DNA from: Nocardioides sp. cx-173
GTDB lineage: Bacteria > Actinomycetota > Actinomycetes > Propionibacteriales > Nocardioidaceae
Assembly: GCF_021117365.1 (NCBI RefSeq)
Contig: NZ_CP088262.1
Location: 3,722,501 to 3,786,500 of the forward strand
Length of the DNA: 64,000 nucleotides
Direction: 5' to 3'
The position numbers and the translations under genes were made by a program. Numbering within the stretch: the first letter of the stretch is position 1; every line of letters starts with the position of its first letter. The notes under the pieces are model-generated. The model made no database searches. It was not told the DNA's origin and saw only the letters and a program-made list of their open reading frames with translations. Of this stretch, positions 44,365-53,531 are shown in pieces.

Positions 44365-45422
44365 GTGCTGGGAACCTTTCCGGGGGCGGTCGTGGTGGTC
44401 GTGAGCCGGGCGCGCCAGGTGTCGGCCACGTGGCAGGCCGCCGTACGGCGTGCGGTGTCGGGCGCGGGGGCCAGCGCGGGCTGCTCGTGGCAGGCGTCGT
44501 GGGCGAAGGCGCAGCGGGCGGCGAAGACGCAGGCGCCGGGCGGCCACTCGCGGGCGACGTCGCCCGCCGGGTGCCGCAGCTGCTCAGGGCGCAGCCGGTC
44601 CTCGTGCTGGACGCTGGGCGCCGACGCGGCGAGGAGCGCCGTGTAGGGGTGCGCGGGCCGCTCCAGCACCTCGCTGATCGGGCCCTGCTCGACGAGCCGG
44701 CCGCGGTAGAAGACCGCGACCCGGTCGGCGATCCCGGCCAGCGAGGACAGGTCGTGGGCGATGATCACGACGGCCAAGCCGAGCTCCTCGCGGAGCCGGT
44801 CGAGCAGGCGCAGCACCAGGTTGCGGTTGGACACGTCCAGCGCACTGACCGGCTCGTCGCAGAAGAGCAGCCGCGGGCGGGTGACGATCGCGCGGGCCAG
44901 CGAGACCCGCTGCCGCTGGCCGCCGGAGAGCTGGCGGGGGTAGCGATCGCGGAAGGTCGGCTCCAGCCCCACCAGGGCCAGGGCCTCGTCGACGCGCCGG
45001 CGACGCTCGGCCCGGTCGGTGCCGACGATCTCGAGCGGCTCCCCCACGACCTGCGCCACGGTGAGGTCGCCGTCGAGCGAGCGCAGCGGGTCCTGGAACG
45101 CCAGCTGCACCTGCCCGGTACGCCGGAAGTCGCGCAGCTCGCGCCCGCGCAGGCCGCCGAGCTCGGCGCCGGCGAAGTCGATGGAGCCGGCCGCCGGCTG
45201 CACGAGCCCGACCGTGGCGCGGGCCAGCGTGGTCTTGCCGGAGCCGGTCTCACCCACGACGCCGACGATCTCGCCGGCGTGGATCTCCAGGTCCACCCCG
45301 GACAGGGCGGCGCCGGTGCCGAGGGAGCCCCGGCGGCGCGGCGGCGCGTAGGTGACGGTGAGGTCGCGCACGGACAGCAGCGGAGCGGCCACGGTGTCGG
45401 CGGCAGTGTCGGCGGCGGTCAT
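44361..45422 (-). CDS. Dipeptide/oligopeptide-type ABC transporter ATPase (DppF-like)
   Basis: 353 residues. Walker A is GETGSGKTT near residue 57, signature LSGGQRQRVSLARAI, Walker B LLFCDEPVSALD. The C-terminal Cys cluster (CVFAARCAFAHDAC) typical of OppD/DppF ATPases is present and may bind an Fe-S cluster. Start overlaps the upstream ATPase stop (ATGA). Confidence 0.93.
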   Translation of the reverse strand: MTAADTAADTVAAPLLSVRDLTVTYAPPRRRGSLGTGAALSGVDLEIHAGEIVGVVGETGSGKTTLARATVGLVQPAAGSIDFAGAELGGLRGRELRDFRRTGQVQLAFQDPLRSLDGDLTVAQVVGEPLEIVGTDRAERRRRVDEALALVGLEPTFRDRYPRQLSGGQRQRVSLARAIVTRPRLLFCDEPVSALDVSNRNLVLRLLDRLREELGLAVVIIAHDLSSLAGIADRVAVFYRGRLVEQGPISEVLERPAHPYTALLAASAPSVQHEDRLRPEQLRHPAGDVAREWPPGACVFAARCAFAHDACHEQPALAPAPDTARRTAACHVADTWRARLTTTTTAPGKVPST

Positions 45423-46438
45423 GCCCCACCCCCGGCGGGCGTGGCGGCGAGCTCGTCCAGCCGGACGCAGCGGGCGGCCCGCCCGGAGCCGCGCTCGCGG
45501 AGCGCGACCGGACCGGCCGTGCACACCGCCGCGGCGTCGGCGCAGCGCGGCGCGAAGCGGCAGCCCGGCATCTGCTCGCCCGCCTCGGGCGGGGAGCCCG
45601 GGATGACGTCCAGGCGCCGGCGGCTCCAGTCACCGATCGACGCGACGCTGAGCAGGGCCCGCGTGTAGGGGTGCTGCGGGTCGGCGAGCACCTCCTCGGT
45701 GCGGCCGCTCTCGACGATCTCGCCGCCGTACATCACCAGGATCCGGTCGCACGTCTCCGCGACGACCGCGAGGTCGTGCGTCACCAGCAGCAGCGACAGG
45801 TCGTGGTCCCGGCGCAGTCGCGAGAGCAGCTGCAGGATCTCGGCCTGGATCACCACGTCGAGCGCGGTGGTCGCCTCGTCGGCGATGAGCAGGTCCGGCT
45901 CCAGCGCGACCGCGATCGCGATCAGGACGCGCTGCAGCATGCCGCCCGAGAGCTCGTGCGGGTACTGGTGGAAGACCTGCTCGGGCCGGTGCAGCCCCAC
46001 CTCGGTGAAGAGCTCGACGCTGCGGACGTGCGCCTCCCGGCGCTTGAGCCGGCGCTTGACGCGCAGCTGCTCGGCGAGCTGGTGGCCGACGGTCAGCGAC
46101 GGGTTGAGGTACGACGCGGGGTCCTGGAAGACCGCGGCGAGCCGCAGCCCGCGCAAACGGTCCCAGCCGCGGCGGCGCACGGTCGTCAGCTCGACCTCCT
46201 CGGCCCCGTCGCCCAGGCGGATGCTCCCCTCGGCGACGTCGCAGCCGGCCGGCAGCAGCCCGAGGACCGAGCGGCAGGTCAGCGTCTTGCCGCTGCCGGA
46301 CTCCCCCACGAGGCCGACCGACTCGCCGCGGGCGATCTGGAAGGACACGCCGCGGACGGCCGCGCGGCGCTCCTGGCCGACGGTGACGCCGAGGGCGTCG
46401 ACGCGCAGGGTGGGCTCAGGCAGCGGGGACACGGACAT
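45419..46438 (-). CDS. Dipeptide/oligopeptide-type ABC transporter ATPase (DppD-like)
   Basis: 339 residues. Walker A GESGSGKTLT (with Leu-Thr as in OppD), signature LSGGMLQRVLIAIA, Walker B LLIADEATTALD, and the C-terminal Cys cluster (CRFAPRCADAAAVC). It overlaps the permease gene by 23 bp. Confidence 0.93.
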   Translation of the reverse strand: MSVSPLPEPTLRVDALGVTVGQERRAAVRGVSFQIARGESVGLVGESGSGKTLTCRSVLGLLPAGCDVAEGSIRLGDGAEEVELTTVRRRGWDRLRGLRLAAVFQDPASYLNPSLTVGHQLAEQLRVKRRLKRREAHVRSVELFTEVGLHRPEQVFHQYPHELSGGMLQRVLIAIAVALEPDLLIADEATTALDVVIQAEILQLLSRLRRDHDLSLLLVTHDLAVVAETCDRILVMYGGEIVESGRTEEVLADPQHPYTRALLSVASIGDWSRRRLDVIPGSPPEAGEQMPGCRFAPRCADAAAVCTAGPVALRERGSGRAARCVRLDELAATPAGGGA

Positions 46439-47375
46439 CGCCGTCCTCCTTCAGCTCGGTCGAGGTGGGATCGTCGAGGGCCACGGGCTCGGCGGCGACG
46501 GAGGAGCCGACGGCGAGGCCGGTGCCGGCCGGGGCCGTACGGCGCCAGGTGCGGCGTACGGCGTCGGGCGTGGCCTCGCGGATGATGTCGGCGAGCAGGT
46601 TGAGCGCACCGACGGTGAGCATGATCATCACGCCGGGGTACAGCGGCGCCCAGGGCTGCTGGGCGAGGTAGGCCAGGTCGCTGGCCAGCATCCCGCCCCA
46701 GGTCGGCGCGGGCGGGGTGACGCCCAGGCCGAGGAAGGTCAGCGAGGCCATCACCAGCAGCGCGGCGCCGACGGCCTGGGCCGTGGTGACCGCGATCGTC
46801 GGCAGCACCTTCGACCAGATGTGCTTGCGCAGGACCCACCACTGCGAGGCGCCCATGAGCTCGGCGGCCTCGACGTACTGCTGCTGGCGCAGGCCCAGGG
46901 TGACGGCACGGGTGATCCGGAAGTAGAGGGGCGACATCAGGATGCCGATCGCGATCATCGACTGGTGCAGGCCGTTGCCCAGGGTGCCGACGACGGCGAT
47001 CGCGAAGACCGTGAACGGGATGACCATGAGCGTGTCGGTGACCCGCAGCGAGAACCACTCGAACCGCGGGCCGAGCCAGGCCGACGCCAGGCCGGGCAGG
47101 ATTCCGAGGAGGGCGGCGGTGGCGACGGCCTCGAGCGCGCCGGCCACCGAGACCCGGGTGCCGGCCATCAGCCGGCTGAGCACGTCGCGGCCGAGGTAGT
47201 CGGTGCCGAGCCAGTGCTCGGCGCTGGGGCCCAGCAGCATCTGCGACGGCTCCTGCGCGAGCGGGTCGTACGGCGCGAGCCAGCCGCCGGCGACCACGAG
47301 CACGGCCACCCCGAGGAGCACCAGGATCGAGACCTTGGCGGCGGGGACCCGCCACACCCTGCGCAACGTGTCCAT
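46416..47375 (-). CDS. Dipeptide-type ABC transporter permease (DppC-like)
   Basis: 319 residues. N-terminal helix, then HWLGTDYLGRDVLSRLMAGTRVS split, the DppC hallmark. The coupling motif YVEAAELMGASQWWVLRKHI (about residue 168) is clear. About six helices and a polar C-terminal tail. The start overlaps the upstream permease stop by 1 nt. Confidence 0.92.
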   Translation of the reverse strand: MDTLRRVWRVPAAKVSILVLLGVAVLVVAGGWLAPYDPLAQEPSQMLLGPSAEHWLGTDYLGRDVLSRLMAGTRVSVAGALEAVATAALLGILPGLASAWLGPRFEWFSLRVTDTLMVIPFTVFAIAVVGTLGNGLHQSMIAIGILMSPLYFRITRAVTLGLRQQQYVEAAELMGASQWWVLRKHIWSKVLPTIAVTTAQAVGAALLVMASLTFLGLGVTPPAPTWGGMLASDLAYLAQQPWAPLYPGVMIMLTVGALNLLADIIREATPDAVRRTWRRTAPAGTGLAVGSSVAAEPVALDDPTSTELKEDGDVRVPAA

Positions 47376-48433
47376 CACTTGCCTCCGGCGGGTCGGGCGG
47401 CCCGGCGGGCCAGGGGGTTGAGCGCGGTCTGAAGCAGGTTGACGACCGTGCTGGCGATGAGCACCACGACCACGGTCACCATCAGCGTCCCGAGGATCAC
47501 CGGGACGTCGCCCTGCTCGGCCGACTGCAGTGCGAGCTGCGCGATGCCGGGCAGGTTGAAGAGCTTCTCGGCGATGACGGCGCCGCCGATGATCGTCGGC
47601 ACGGCGAAGCCGAGGACGGCGAGCGCAGGCCCGGAGGCGTTGCGCAGCACGTGTCCGAAGAGCACGCGGCGTCGCGGGAAGCCCCGCATCTCGGCGCCGG
47701 TGGCGTAGTTCTCGCGCAGCGCGCCGACCAGGGAGGTCCGCAGCTGGCGGGCCAGCGACCCGGCGGCGTCGACGCTCAGTGCGAGTGCCGGCAGGATCGC
47801 GAACCGCAGCCATTGCGCCGGGTCCTGGCTGATCGGCACGTAGCCGCCGGAGGGCAGCCACTCGAGGTTGACCGAGAAGATCACGATCAGGCCGATCCCG
47901 ATGACGAACGGCGGCATCGTCGCGAGCACCGAGCAGACGACGGTCACGCAGCGGTCGACGACCCCGCCGTTGCTCAGGGCCGCGGCGATGCCGGCGCCGC
48001 CGCCGAGCAGCACCGCGATCAGGAGCGCCAGTCCCGCGATCGACAGGTCGACGGGCAGGGCGGCGGAGATGCTGTCGGTCACCGGCACGGTGGTGAACCA
48101 CGAGACGCCGAGATCGCCCTGCAGCAGGTGCCCCAGCCAGGTGAGGTACTGCTGCCACAGCGGCTGGTCGAGGCCAAACTCCGCCTTCATGCGGGCGATG
48201 TCATGCGGCGTGGCCGTCTCGCCAAGCACCGCGGCGGCCGGGTTGGCCCCCGACATGGCGCCGAGCGCGAAGGTCAGCACCGACGACAGCAGGAACACCG
48301 TGACCGCGACGAGCAGCATCCTGGCGACGGGGGTCGCGACCACCACCGCCCGGCTGACGCGGGTGGGGGCCGTGGCTGCGTGGCCCGAGACGTCCCCTGT
48401 CGCGACCGGGGCGGTGAGGGTCGCGGTGCTCAC
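47375..48433 (-). CDS. Dipeptide-type ABC transporter permease (DppB-like)
   Basis: 352 residues from GTG overlapping the binding-protein stop (GTGA). About six helices; coupling motif ENYATGAEMRGFPRRRVLFG (about residue 230) and IAEKLFNLPGIAQLALQSA are typical of DppB. GDLGVSWFTTVPV marks the first extracytoplasmic loop. Confidence 0.92.
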   Translation of the reverse strand: MSTATLTAPVATGDVSGHAATAPTRVSRAVVVATPVARMLLVAVTVFLLSSVLTFALGAMSGANPAAAVLGETATPHDIARMKAEFGLDQPLWQQYLTWLGHLLQGDLGVSWFTTVPVTDSISAALPVDLSIAGLALLIAVLLGGGAGIAAALSNGGVVDRCVTVVCSVLATMPPFVIGIGLIVIFSVNLEWLPSGGYVPISQDPAQWLRFAILPALALSVDAAGSLARQLRTSLVGALRENYATGAEMRGFPRRRVLFGHVLRNASGPALAVLGFAVPTIIGGAVIAEKLFNLPGIAQLALQSAEQGDVPVILGTLMVTVVVVLIASTVVNLLQTALNPLARRAARPAGGK

Positions 48434-49995
48434 TGGACGCTCACGCCGTTCCACTCGACGAGGGCCGGGCTCTCGGGCACCGCGGAGACCGAGGTGTTGC
48501 GGACCAGGACGCGCGGCACCGTGTAGAGGAACGTGTTGGGCATCGTCTCGACCGCGACCTTGACGGCCGCCTGCAGCAGCTCGGCGTACTTCGGGTCGTC
48601 GAGCGGGGTGGCGATGACCCTCTCGATCGCCGCCCGGACCGCCGGGTCGTACTGGCGGCCGGGGTTCATCAGGCCGGTGTCGCTGAACAGCACCTGGAAG
48701 GCCTGTGCCGGCGACTCGCGCCCGGCGAAGCCGTCGACGGCCAGCGCCTCGGAGTGGTTGATGTAGACCTGCTGGGTGAACTGAGCGATCGGGATCGCCT
48801 CGATCTCGGGGGCGAAGCCGACCTCCTCGAGCTGCGACTGCAGCAGCTCGGGCACGCCCTCGGGGTTGGACGCCGAGATCGTGAGCGGGATCGGCTCGGT
48901 GTAGCCGGCGTCCTTCAGGATGCCCTTCGCCTTGTCGGGGTCGTAGGCGAAGACGTCCTTCAGCTCCTCGTTGTAGCCGACGTGGCCCGGCGGGAAGGGC
49001 TGGTAGTTGACCTCGCCGACCCCGAACTGGCCCGCGTCGACGAGCTCCTGACGGTCCACCGCGTAGTGCAGGGCCTCGACCACCGCGGGGTCGTCGAACG
49101 GCTTCTTCGTGACGTTGACGTCCAGGGTGGCGACGTACAGGGACGGGATCTCCTGCACGTCGAGCCCGGCGGCCTCGGCGGCCTGGACCTGGCTGCCCGG
49201 CAGCAGGCCGACGTTGTACTGGCCGGACTGGACCGAGGCCACCACGGTGGCCGCGTCGGCGGCCGGGTACAGCTCGAAGTTGGCGACCAGGATCTCGTCG
49301 GCCTGGAAGTACTTCGGGTTGCGGGTCAGCTTGGCGTTGGCGTTCTGCGTGTAGCTGTCCAGGGTGAACGGGCCCGAGCCGGCCGGCTTGGTGGCCAGCG
49401 ACTCGACGTCGTCGGCGATGACCTTGGGGTTGACGAGCATCCCGGTCTTGCCGGCCAGCAGGTTCGGATACTGGTAGTTCGGGCCGTCCAGCGTGAGCGT
49501 GAAGGTCAGCTCGTCATCGACGCTCACGTCGACCAGGTCCGCGAGCTGCGGGGCGATCAGGGAGTTGTCGGCGTCGCGACCCCGCTCGAGGTTGACCTTG
49601 ACCGCGTCGGCGTCGATCGGCGCGCCGTCACTGAAGGTGAGCCCGTCCTGGAGCGTGAACGTCACCTGGGTGCCGTCCGCGTTGTACTCCCACTTCTCGG
49701 CGAGGTGCGGGATCGCGTTGCCCTGCTCGTCGATGTGGGTCAGCGAGGAGTACGTCAGCGCGAGCATCTGGACGTCCGAGCCGGCCGAGGAGGTGACCGG
49801 GTCCCACGTCGTGGGCAGCTGCCAGGCCCACTTGACGACCCCGGCACCGCCGCCCGCGCCGCCGGGCGTCGACGCGTCGGCGCCGCAGGCCGCCATCGAG
49901 ACGGCCAGCGTGAGGCCGAGGCCGGCACTCAGGAGGGCGCGGCGGTCGAGCGCCGGGAGCCGGCGGCCGCGAGGGGAACGAGTGAGTCTGCTCAT
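48430..49995 (-). CDS. Extracellular solute-binding lipoprotein, family 5 (DppA-like)
   Basis: 521 residues with a signal peptide and lipobox (VSMAAC, Cys about 37). SBP_bac_5 features: [20 protein letters not shown], then [20 protein letters not shown], and [10 protein letters not shown]. It is the first gene of the transport/monooxygenase operon and determines ligand specificity. The ligand is unknown; a sulfonate, thioether or modified peptide is possible given the neighbours. Confidence 0.92.
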   Translation of the reverse strand: MSRLTRSPRGRRLPALDRRALLSAGLGLTLAVSMAACGADASTPGGAGGGAGVVKWAWQLPTTWDPVTSSAGSDVQMLALTYSSLTHIDEQGNAIPHLAEKWEYNADGTQVTFTLQDGLTFSDGAPIDADAVKVNLERGRDADNSLIAPQLADLVDVSVDDELTFTLTLDGPNYQYPNLLAGKTGMLVNPKVIADDVESLATKPAGSGPFTLDSYTQNANAKLTRNPKYFQADEILVANFELYPAADAATVVASVQSGQYNVGLLPGSQVQAAEAAGLDVQEIPSLYVATLDVNVTKKPFDDPAVVEALHYAVDRQELVDAGQFGVGEVNYQPFPPGHVGYNEELKDVFAYDPDKAKGILKDAGYTEPIPLTISASNPEGVPELLQSQLEEVGFAPEIEAIPIAQFTQQVYINHSEALAVDGFAGRESPAQAFQVLFSDTGLMNPGRQYDPAVRAAIERVIATPLDDPKYAELLQAAVKVAVETMPNTFLYTVPRVLVRNTSVSAVPESPALVEWNGVSVQ

Positions 49996-50176
49996 CGAGA
50001 GGTGAGCCTTTCCGGGTGAGGATCGGGGGCCGAGAGGTCGTGAGAACACGATAAACCATACTGACTTACTTGTCTTACATCCTGAGCTCTCGACACGCTG
50101 GCCCACCCGACAGAATCACCGTAAGTCACGTAATTTAGTATTGTTATAGCACCACTCGCCGACCGAAGGGCCGACC
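49996..50176. promoter_or_regulatory. AT-rich divergent promoter with an 8-bp inverted repeat
   Basis: This stretch is strikingly AT-rich for the window (50040-50150). TGACTTAC at 50062-50069 and GTAAGTCA at 50121-50128 form a perfect inverted repeat 51 bp apart, suitable for a regulator that controls both operons. A TAGTAT/TTATAG -10-like stretch precedes the CoA-transferase gene. Confidence 0.65.
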
Positions 50177-51346
50177 ATGACCTCCTCCGCCACCCCCCGG
50201 CCCCTCGACGGGGTGCGGGTCGTCGAGTTCGGCCATGTCGCCGCCGGGCCCTTCGGGTCCATGCTGCTGGCCGACCTGGGCGCCGACGTGGTGAAGGTGG
50301 AGGGCCCGGCCGGCGACCAGATGCGCCAGTGGCCGCCGCTCGCGACCGACGGCGAGGAGCGGTTCAGCCACAACTTCGCCAGCGTCAACCGCAACAAGCG
50401 CAGCGTGCTCGCTGACCTCAAGGACCCCGACGACCTGGCCCGGGTGCGGGGGCTGTGCCTGGCCGCGGACGTGGTCGTGGAGAACTATCGGCCCGGGGTC
50501 CTGGCCCGGCTGGGCCTGGGCTACGACGAGCTGGCGGCCGAGCACCGGGGCCTGGTCTACGCCTCGGTCTCGGGCTTCGGGCAGAGCGGGCCGTACGCCG
50601 GCCTCGGGGCCTACGACGTCGTCATCCAGGCCATGAGCGGGATGATGAGCGTCACCGGCACCGACGAGGGCGAGCTGGTGAAGGCGGGGGTGCCCGTCGC
50701 GGACTTCACCAGCGGCCTCTACGCCGCGCTCGGCGTGGTCGCCTGGCTGCCGCAGGTGCGCGCGAGCGGGCGCTCGGTGCACCTGGACGTGCCGATGCTG
50801 GACTGCCTGCTCGCGACCTCGGCGCTGCAGACCAGCGAGTACTGGGGCAGCGGCGTCGACCCCACGCCGCGGGGCACCCGCCACCCGCGCAACGCGCCGT
50901 ACCAGGTCTTCGCGGCGGCCGACGCGCCCTTCGTCCTCGCCGCCGGCAACGACCGGCTGTGGCGCGCGGTCTGCGAGGTCGTCGGAGACCCCGGCCTCGC
51001 CGACGACTCCCGCTTCGCCGCGCAGGACGGCCGTGTGGCCCACCAGCTCGAGCTCGAGAAGCTGCTCACCGAGCGCTTCGCCGAGCGCCCCGCGGTCGAC
51101 TGGGTGGAGCGGCTGCGCGCCGCCGGCGTGCCGGCCGGGCCGGTCAACACCTTCGGCGACGTCCTGGCCGACCCGGCCCTGCGCGAGAGCGGGCTCGTGC
51201 GGCCCTACGACGTCCCGGTCGCCGGACCCTCGTGGACCACCGTCTTCCCGGTGCGCGCGACGGACACGGAGGCGCGGCTCGACGGTGCGGCCCCGCGGCT
51301 GGGCGAGCAGACCGCGGAGGTCCTGGCCGAGTGGGGCGTGGCGTGA
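50177..51346 (+). CDS. CaiB/BaiF class III CoA-transferase
   Basis: 389 residues. Family motifs: GVRVVEFGHVAAGPFGSMLLADLGADVVKVE split, NKRSVLADLKD, and the catalytic Asp in PVADFTSGLYAALG near residue 174. It should transfer CoA between carboxylic acids. With a thiol dioxygenase two genes downstream, activation of a sulfinated carboxylic acid is one attractive possibility. It is coupled to the next gene by GTGA. Confidence 0.92.
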   Translation: MTSSATPRPLDGVRVVEFGHVAAGPFGSMLLADLGADVVKVEGPAGDQMRQWPPLATDGEERFSHNFASVNRNKRSVLADLKDPDDLARVRGLCLAADVVVENYRPGVLARLGLGYDELAAEHRGLVYASVSGFGQSGPYAGLGAYDVVIQAMSGMMSVTGTDEGELVKAGVPVADFTSGLYAALGVVAWLPQVRASGRSVHLDVPMLDCLLATSALQTSEYWGSGVDPTPRGTRHPRNAPYQVFAAADAPFVLAAGNDRLWRAVCEVVGDPGLADDSRFAAQDGRVAHQLELEKLLTERFAERPAVDWVERLRAAGVPAGPVNTFGDVLADPALRESGLVRPYDVPVAGPSWTTVFPVRATDTEARLDGAAPRLGEQTAEVLAEWGVA

Positions 51347-52071
51347 GCATCGCCCGCCTGGTCCTGGACCGGCCCGACCGGGCCAACGCGCTGGACGCCG
51401 CGACCGTCGAGCGGCTCCACGACGAGCTGAGCGCCGCGGGCGCCACGGCCGACGTGGTCGTGCTGGAGGCGCGCGGCCGGGCCTTCTGCGGAGGACTCGA
51501 CCTGGCCACCCTCGACGAGGAGAGCGATGCGGACCTGCTGCTGCGCCTGGTGCGGATCCAGCTCCTGCTCGAGCGCCTCGCCGCGCTCCCTCCACTCACG
51601 GTCGCACTGGTCCAGGGGGCCGCGGTCGGCGCCGGCGCCGACCTGGCCCTGGCCGCCGACGTGCGCCTCGGGCTTCCCGGCGCCTCGCTGCGCTTCCCCG
51701 GCGCCGGCTTCGGCGCCGTCCTCGGCACCGCGCGCCTCGCGGCGCTCACCTCGCCCTCGTTCGCGACCGAGGCCGCGGCCACCGGCCGGCGGATCTCCGG
51801 CATCGAGGCGTCCGAGCACGGCCTGCTGACCCCGCCCGGCGGCCGCGACGAGGCCGAGGCCGAGGTCACCCGGCTGGCCGAGGCGACCCGGTGCCTCCCG
51901 CCCGGGACGACAGCGGCGCTGCGCCGGGCGGCCGGCGTACCGTCCGTCCCCGACCCGCTCGCCCAGCTCGTCCGCTCGCTGGCCGGTCGGCCCGGTCTGC
52001 GCGACCGGGTCCGCCAGTACCGCGACCGATCCGCCCCCGCCCGTACCCCCGCCCCAGAAGGAGCACGATGA
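51343..52071 (+). CDS. Enoyl-CoA hydratase/isomerase family protein
   Basis: 242 residues from GTG. Crotonase-fold motifs: RPDRANALDAATVERL, GRAFCGGLDLATLDEE (oxyanion loop 1), and VQGAAVGAGADLALAADVRL (loop 2). The Glu pair of canonical hydratases is not obvious, so the reaction may differ. It acts on the CoA ester made by the neighbouring transferase. Confidence 0.87.
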   Translation: MSIARLVLDRPDRANALDAATVERLHDELSAAGATADVVVLEARGRAFCGGLDLATLDEESDADLLLRLVRIQLLLERLAALPPLTVALVQGAAVGAGADLALAADVRLGLPGASLRFPGAGFGAVLGTARLAALTSPSFATEAAATGRRISGIEASEHGLLTPPGGRDEAEAEVTRLAEATRCLPPGTTAALRRAAGVPSVPDPLAQLVRSLAGRPGLRDRVRQYRDRSAPARTPAPEGAR

Positions 52072-52640
52072 CCACCGCAGTCCAGGACCCCCGCCTCGCG
52101 GAGCTCATCGAGGAGGTCGGCGAGCTCGTCGCCACCCACCACGACGAGCACGAGCTCACCCGGCTGGTGGCCGAACGGCTGCGCGCCGCGCTCGCCGCGG
52201 GGATCGACCTGCCGCCGTCGGTGACCAAGCCCGGCGAGGAGCACTACGTGATGTACCCGCTCCACGTCGACCCCGCCGGCCGCTTCTCCCTCGCCTCCGC
52301 GGTCTGGAACGTCGGCCAGGGCACGCCCGTCCACGGGCACGAGACCTGGGGCGTCGTCGGCATCCACTCCGGCGTCGAGCGCGAGGTCTCCTTCGCCAAG
52401 CCCGCCCACGACGGCGACGTCCCCCGCCGCGAGGCCGAGGTCGACTGGACGGCCGGGCAGGTGACCGTGTGCTGCACCACCGACGACGACGTGCACCAGG
52501 TGTTCTGCGGCGGCGACGAGCCGTGCGTGGGCATCCACGTCTACGGCGCCGACATCGGCACGCTGCCGCGCCGCTCCTACCAGCCGGACACCGGCGAGGT
52601 CTCGTGGTTCACCTCCACGTGGACCCCGCCCGCGTCCTGA
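52068..52640 (+). CDS. Thiol dioxygenase (cysteine/3-mercaptopropionate dioxygenase family)
   Basis: 190 residues, ATG overlapping the previous stop (ATGA) with AGAAGGAG upstream. The non-heme Fe site is visible: PVHGHETWGVVG (two His near residues 87-89) and DDDVHQVF (third His near 143). Family members add O2 to a thiol to form a sulfinate. A bacterial 3-mercaptopropionate-type enzyme fits the context better than cysteine, but this is inference. Confidence 0.85.
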   Translation: MTTAVQDPRLAELIEEVGELVATHHDEHELTRLVAERLRAALAAGIDLPPSVTKPGEEHYVMYPLHVDPAGRFSLASAVWNVGQGTPVHGHETWGVVGIHSGVEREVSFAKPAHDGDVPRREAEVDWTAGQVTVCCTTDDDVHQVFCGGDEPCVGIHVYGADIGTLPRRSYQPDTGEVSWFTSTWTPPAS

Positions 52641-52687
52641 CCCCTGCCCCGGCCCACCCATCACCCCCGCCCCAGGAGAGACCTGCC

Positions 52688-53026
52688 ATGACCGTGACCC
52701 CCGCCAAGTCCGACCGCGCCTACGCCCCCGTGCTGCGCAAGGCCGCACCCACCGAGGCCGCCGGCTACGCGGCGTTCGCCGAGTCCGTGTTCGCCAACAC
52801 CGAGGGCGAGATCCCGCTGAAGTACCGCGAGCTCATCGCGATCGCCGTCGCCCTCACCACCCAGTGCGAGATGTGCCTGGAGAGCCACACCAAGGCGGCC
52901 CACGAGGCCGGGGCGACCCGCGAGGAGATCGCCGAGACCACCTTCGTCACCGCGGCGCTGCGCGCGGGCGGGGCCTACACCCACGGGATGAAGGCGATGC
53001 GGGTGCTGGACGGCCTCCAGGAGTGA
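52688..53026 (+). CDS. Carboxymuconolactone-decarboxylase/AhpD-family protein
   Basis: 112 residues. The AhpD-like redox motif CEMCLESHTKAAHEAGAT lies near residue 58 with the proton-relay Glu and His. PLKYRELIAIAVALTTQCE is typical. Possible peroxidase or thiol-disulfide reductase role next to the thiol dioxygenase. Last gene of the plus-strand operon. Confidence 0.88.
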   Translation: MTVTPAKSDRAYAPVLRKAAPTEAAGYAAFAESVFANTEGEIPLKYRELIAIAVALTTQCEMCLESHTKAAHEAGATREEIAETTFVTAALRAGGAYTHGMKAMRVLDGLQE

Positions 53027-53039
53027 GCCGGCGCTCCCG

Positions 53040-53381
53040 TCAGACGCGAATGGCATCGCAGACGTCGCGGACCTTCAGGAGGGATCGGCCGCCCTCCTCG
53101 TAGTACCAGTCCGCGCAGGACCCGCCGTACATCCAGAGCCAGCCGCGCGACGACGACTCGATCATGATCTCGCCGTAGGGGCAGCCGTTGAACTTCTGCC
53201 ACGTGGTCTTGAGCTTGGTGTCCTTCAAGGTCCAGCTCCTCGGCTCGTCGCACCAGTAGGTGATGGACTCACCGGGGTCGGCCTGCGCGGCGAGCGGTGC
53301 CGCCATGACCAGGGCGGTCGAGGAGAAGAGTGCGGCGACGGTGAGACGAGCGCCTTGGAGGGTTCTGGAGGAGAGTGACAT
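53040..53381 (-). CDS. Small secreted protein with four Cys
   Basis: 113 residues or fewer with a clear Sec signal peptide (to AAQA, about residue 34). The mature part has four Cys (YWCDEP, NGCPYG, GSCADW, VRDVCD) likely forming two disulfides, and many Trp/Tyr. No family recognised. Convergent with the previous operon. Confidence 0.65.
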   Translation of the reverse strand: MSLSSRTLQGARLTVAALFSSTALVMAAPLAAQADPGESITYWCDEPRSWTLKDTKLKTTWQKFNGCPYGEIMIESSSRGWLWMYGGSCADWYYEEGGRSLLKVRDVCDAIRV

Positions 53382-53531
53382 GCCGATTCCGATCACGAGA
53401 TGAAACCAGAGCGGTCGCCGGTGGGCTCACCCGCGCATCGCGCCCGTCCGCAGCGTGACACAGGTCACACCCGCACGGTCAGCGCCGCGCCCCCCCCACG
53501 GGGTGACGCAGGTGGCGCCCTCGCCTCACCC

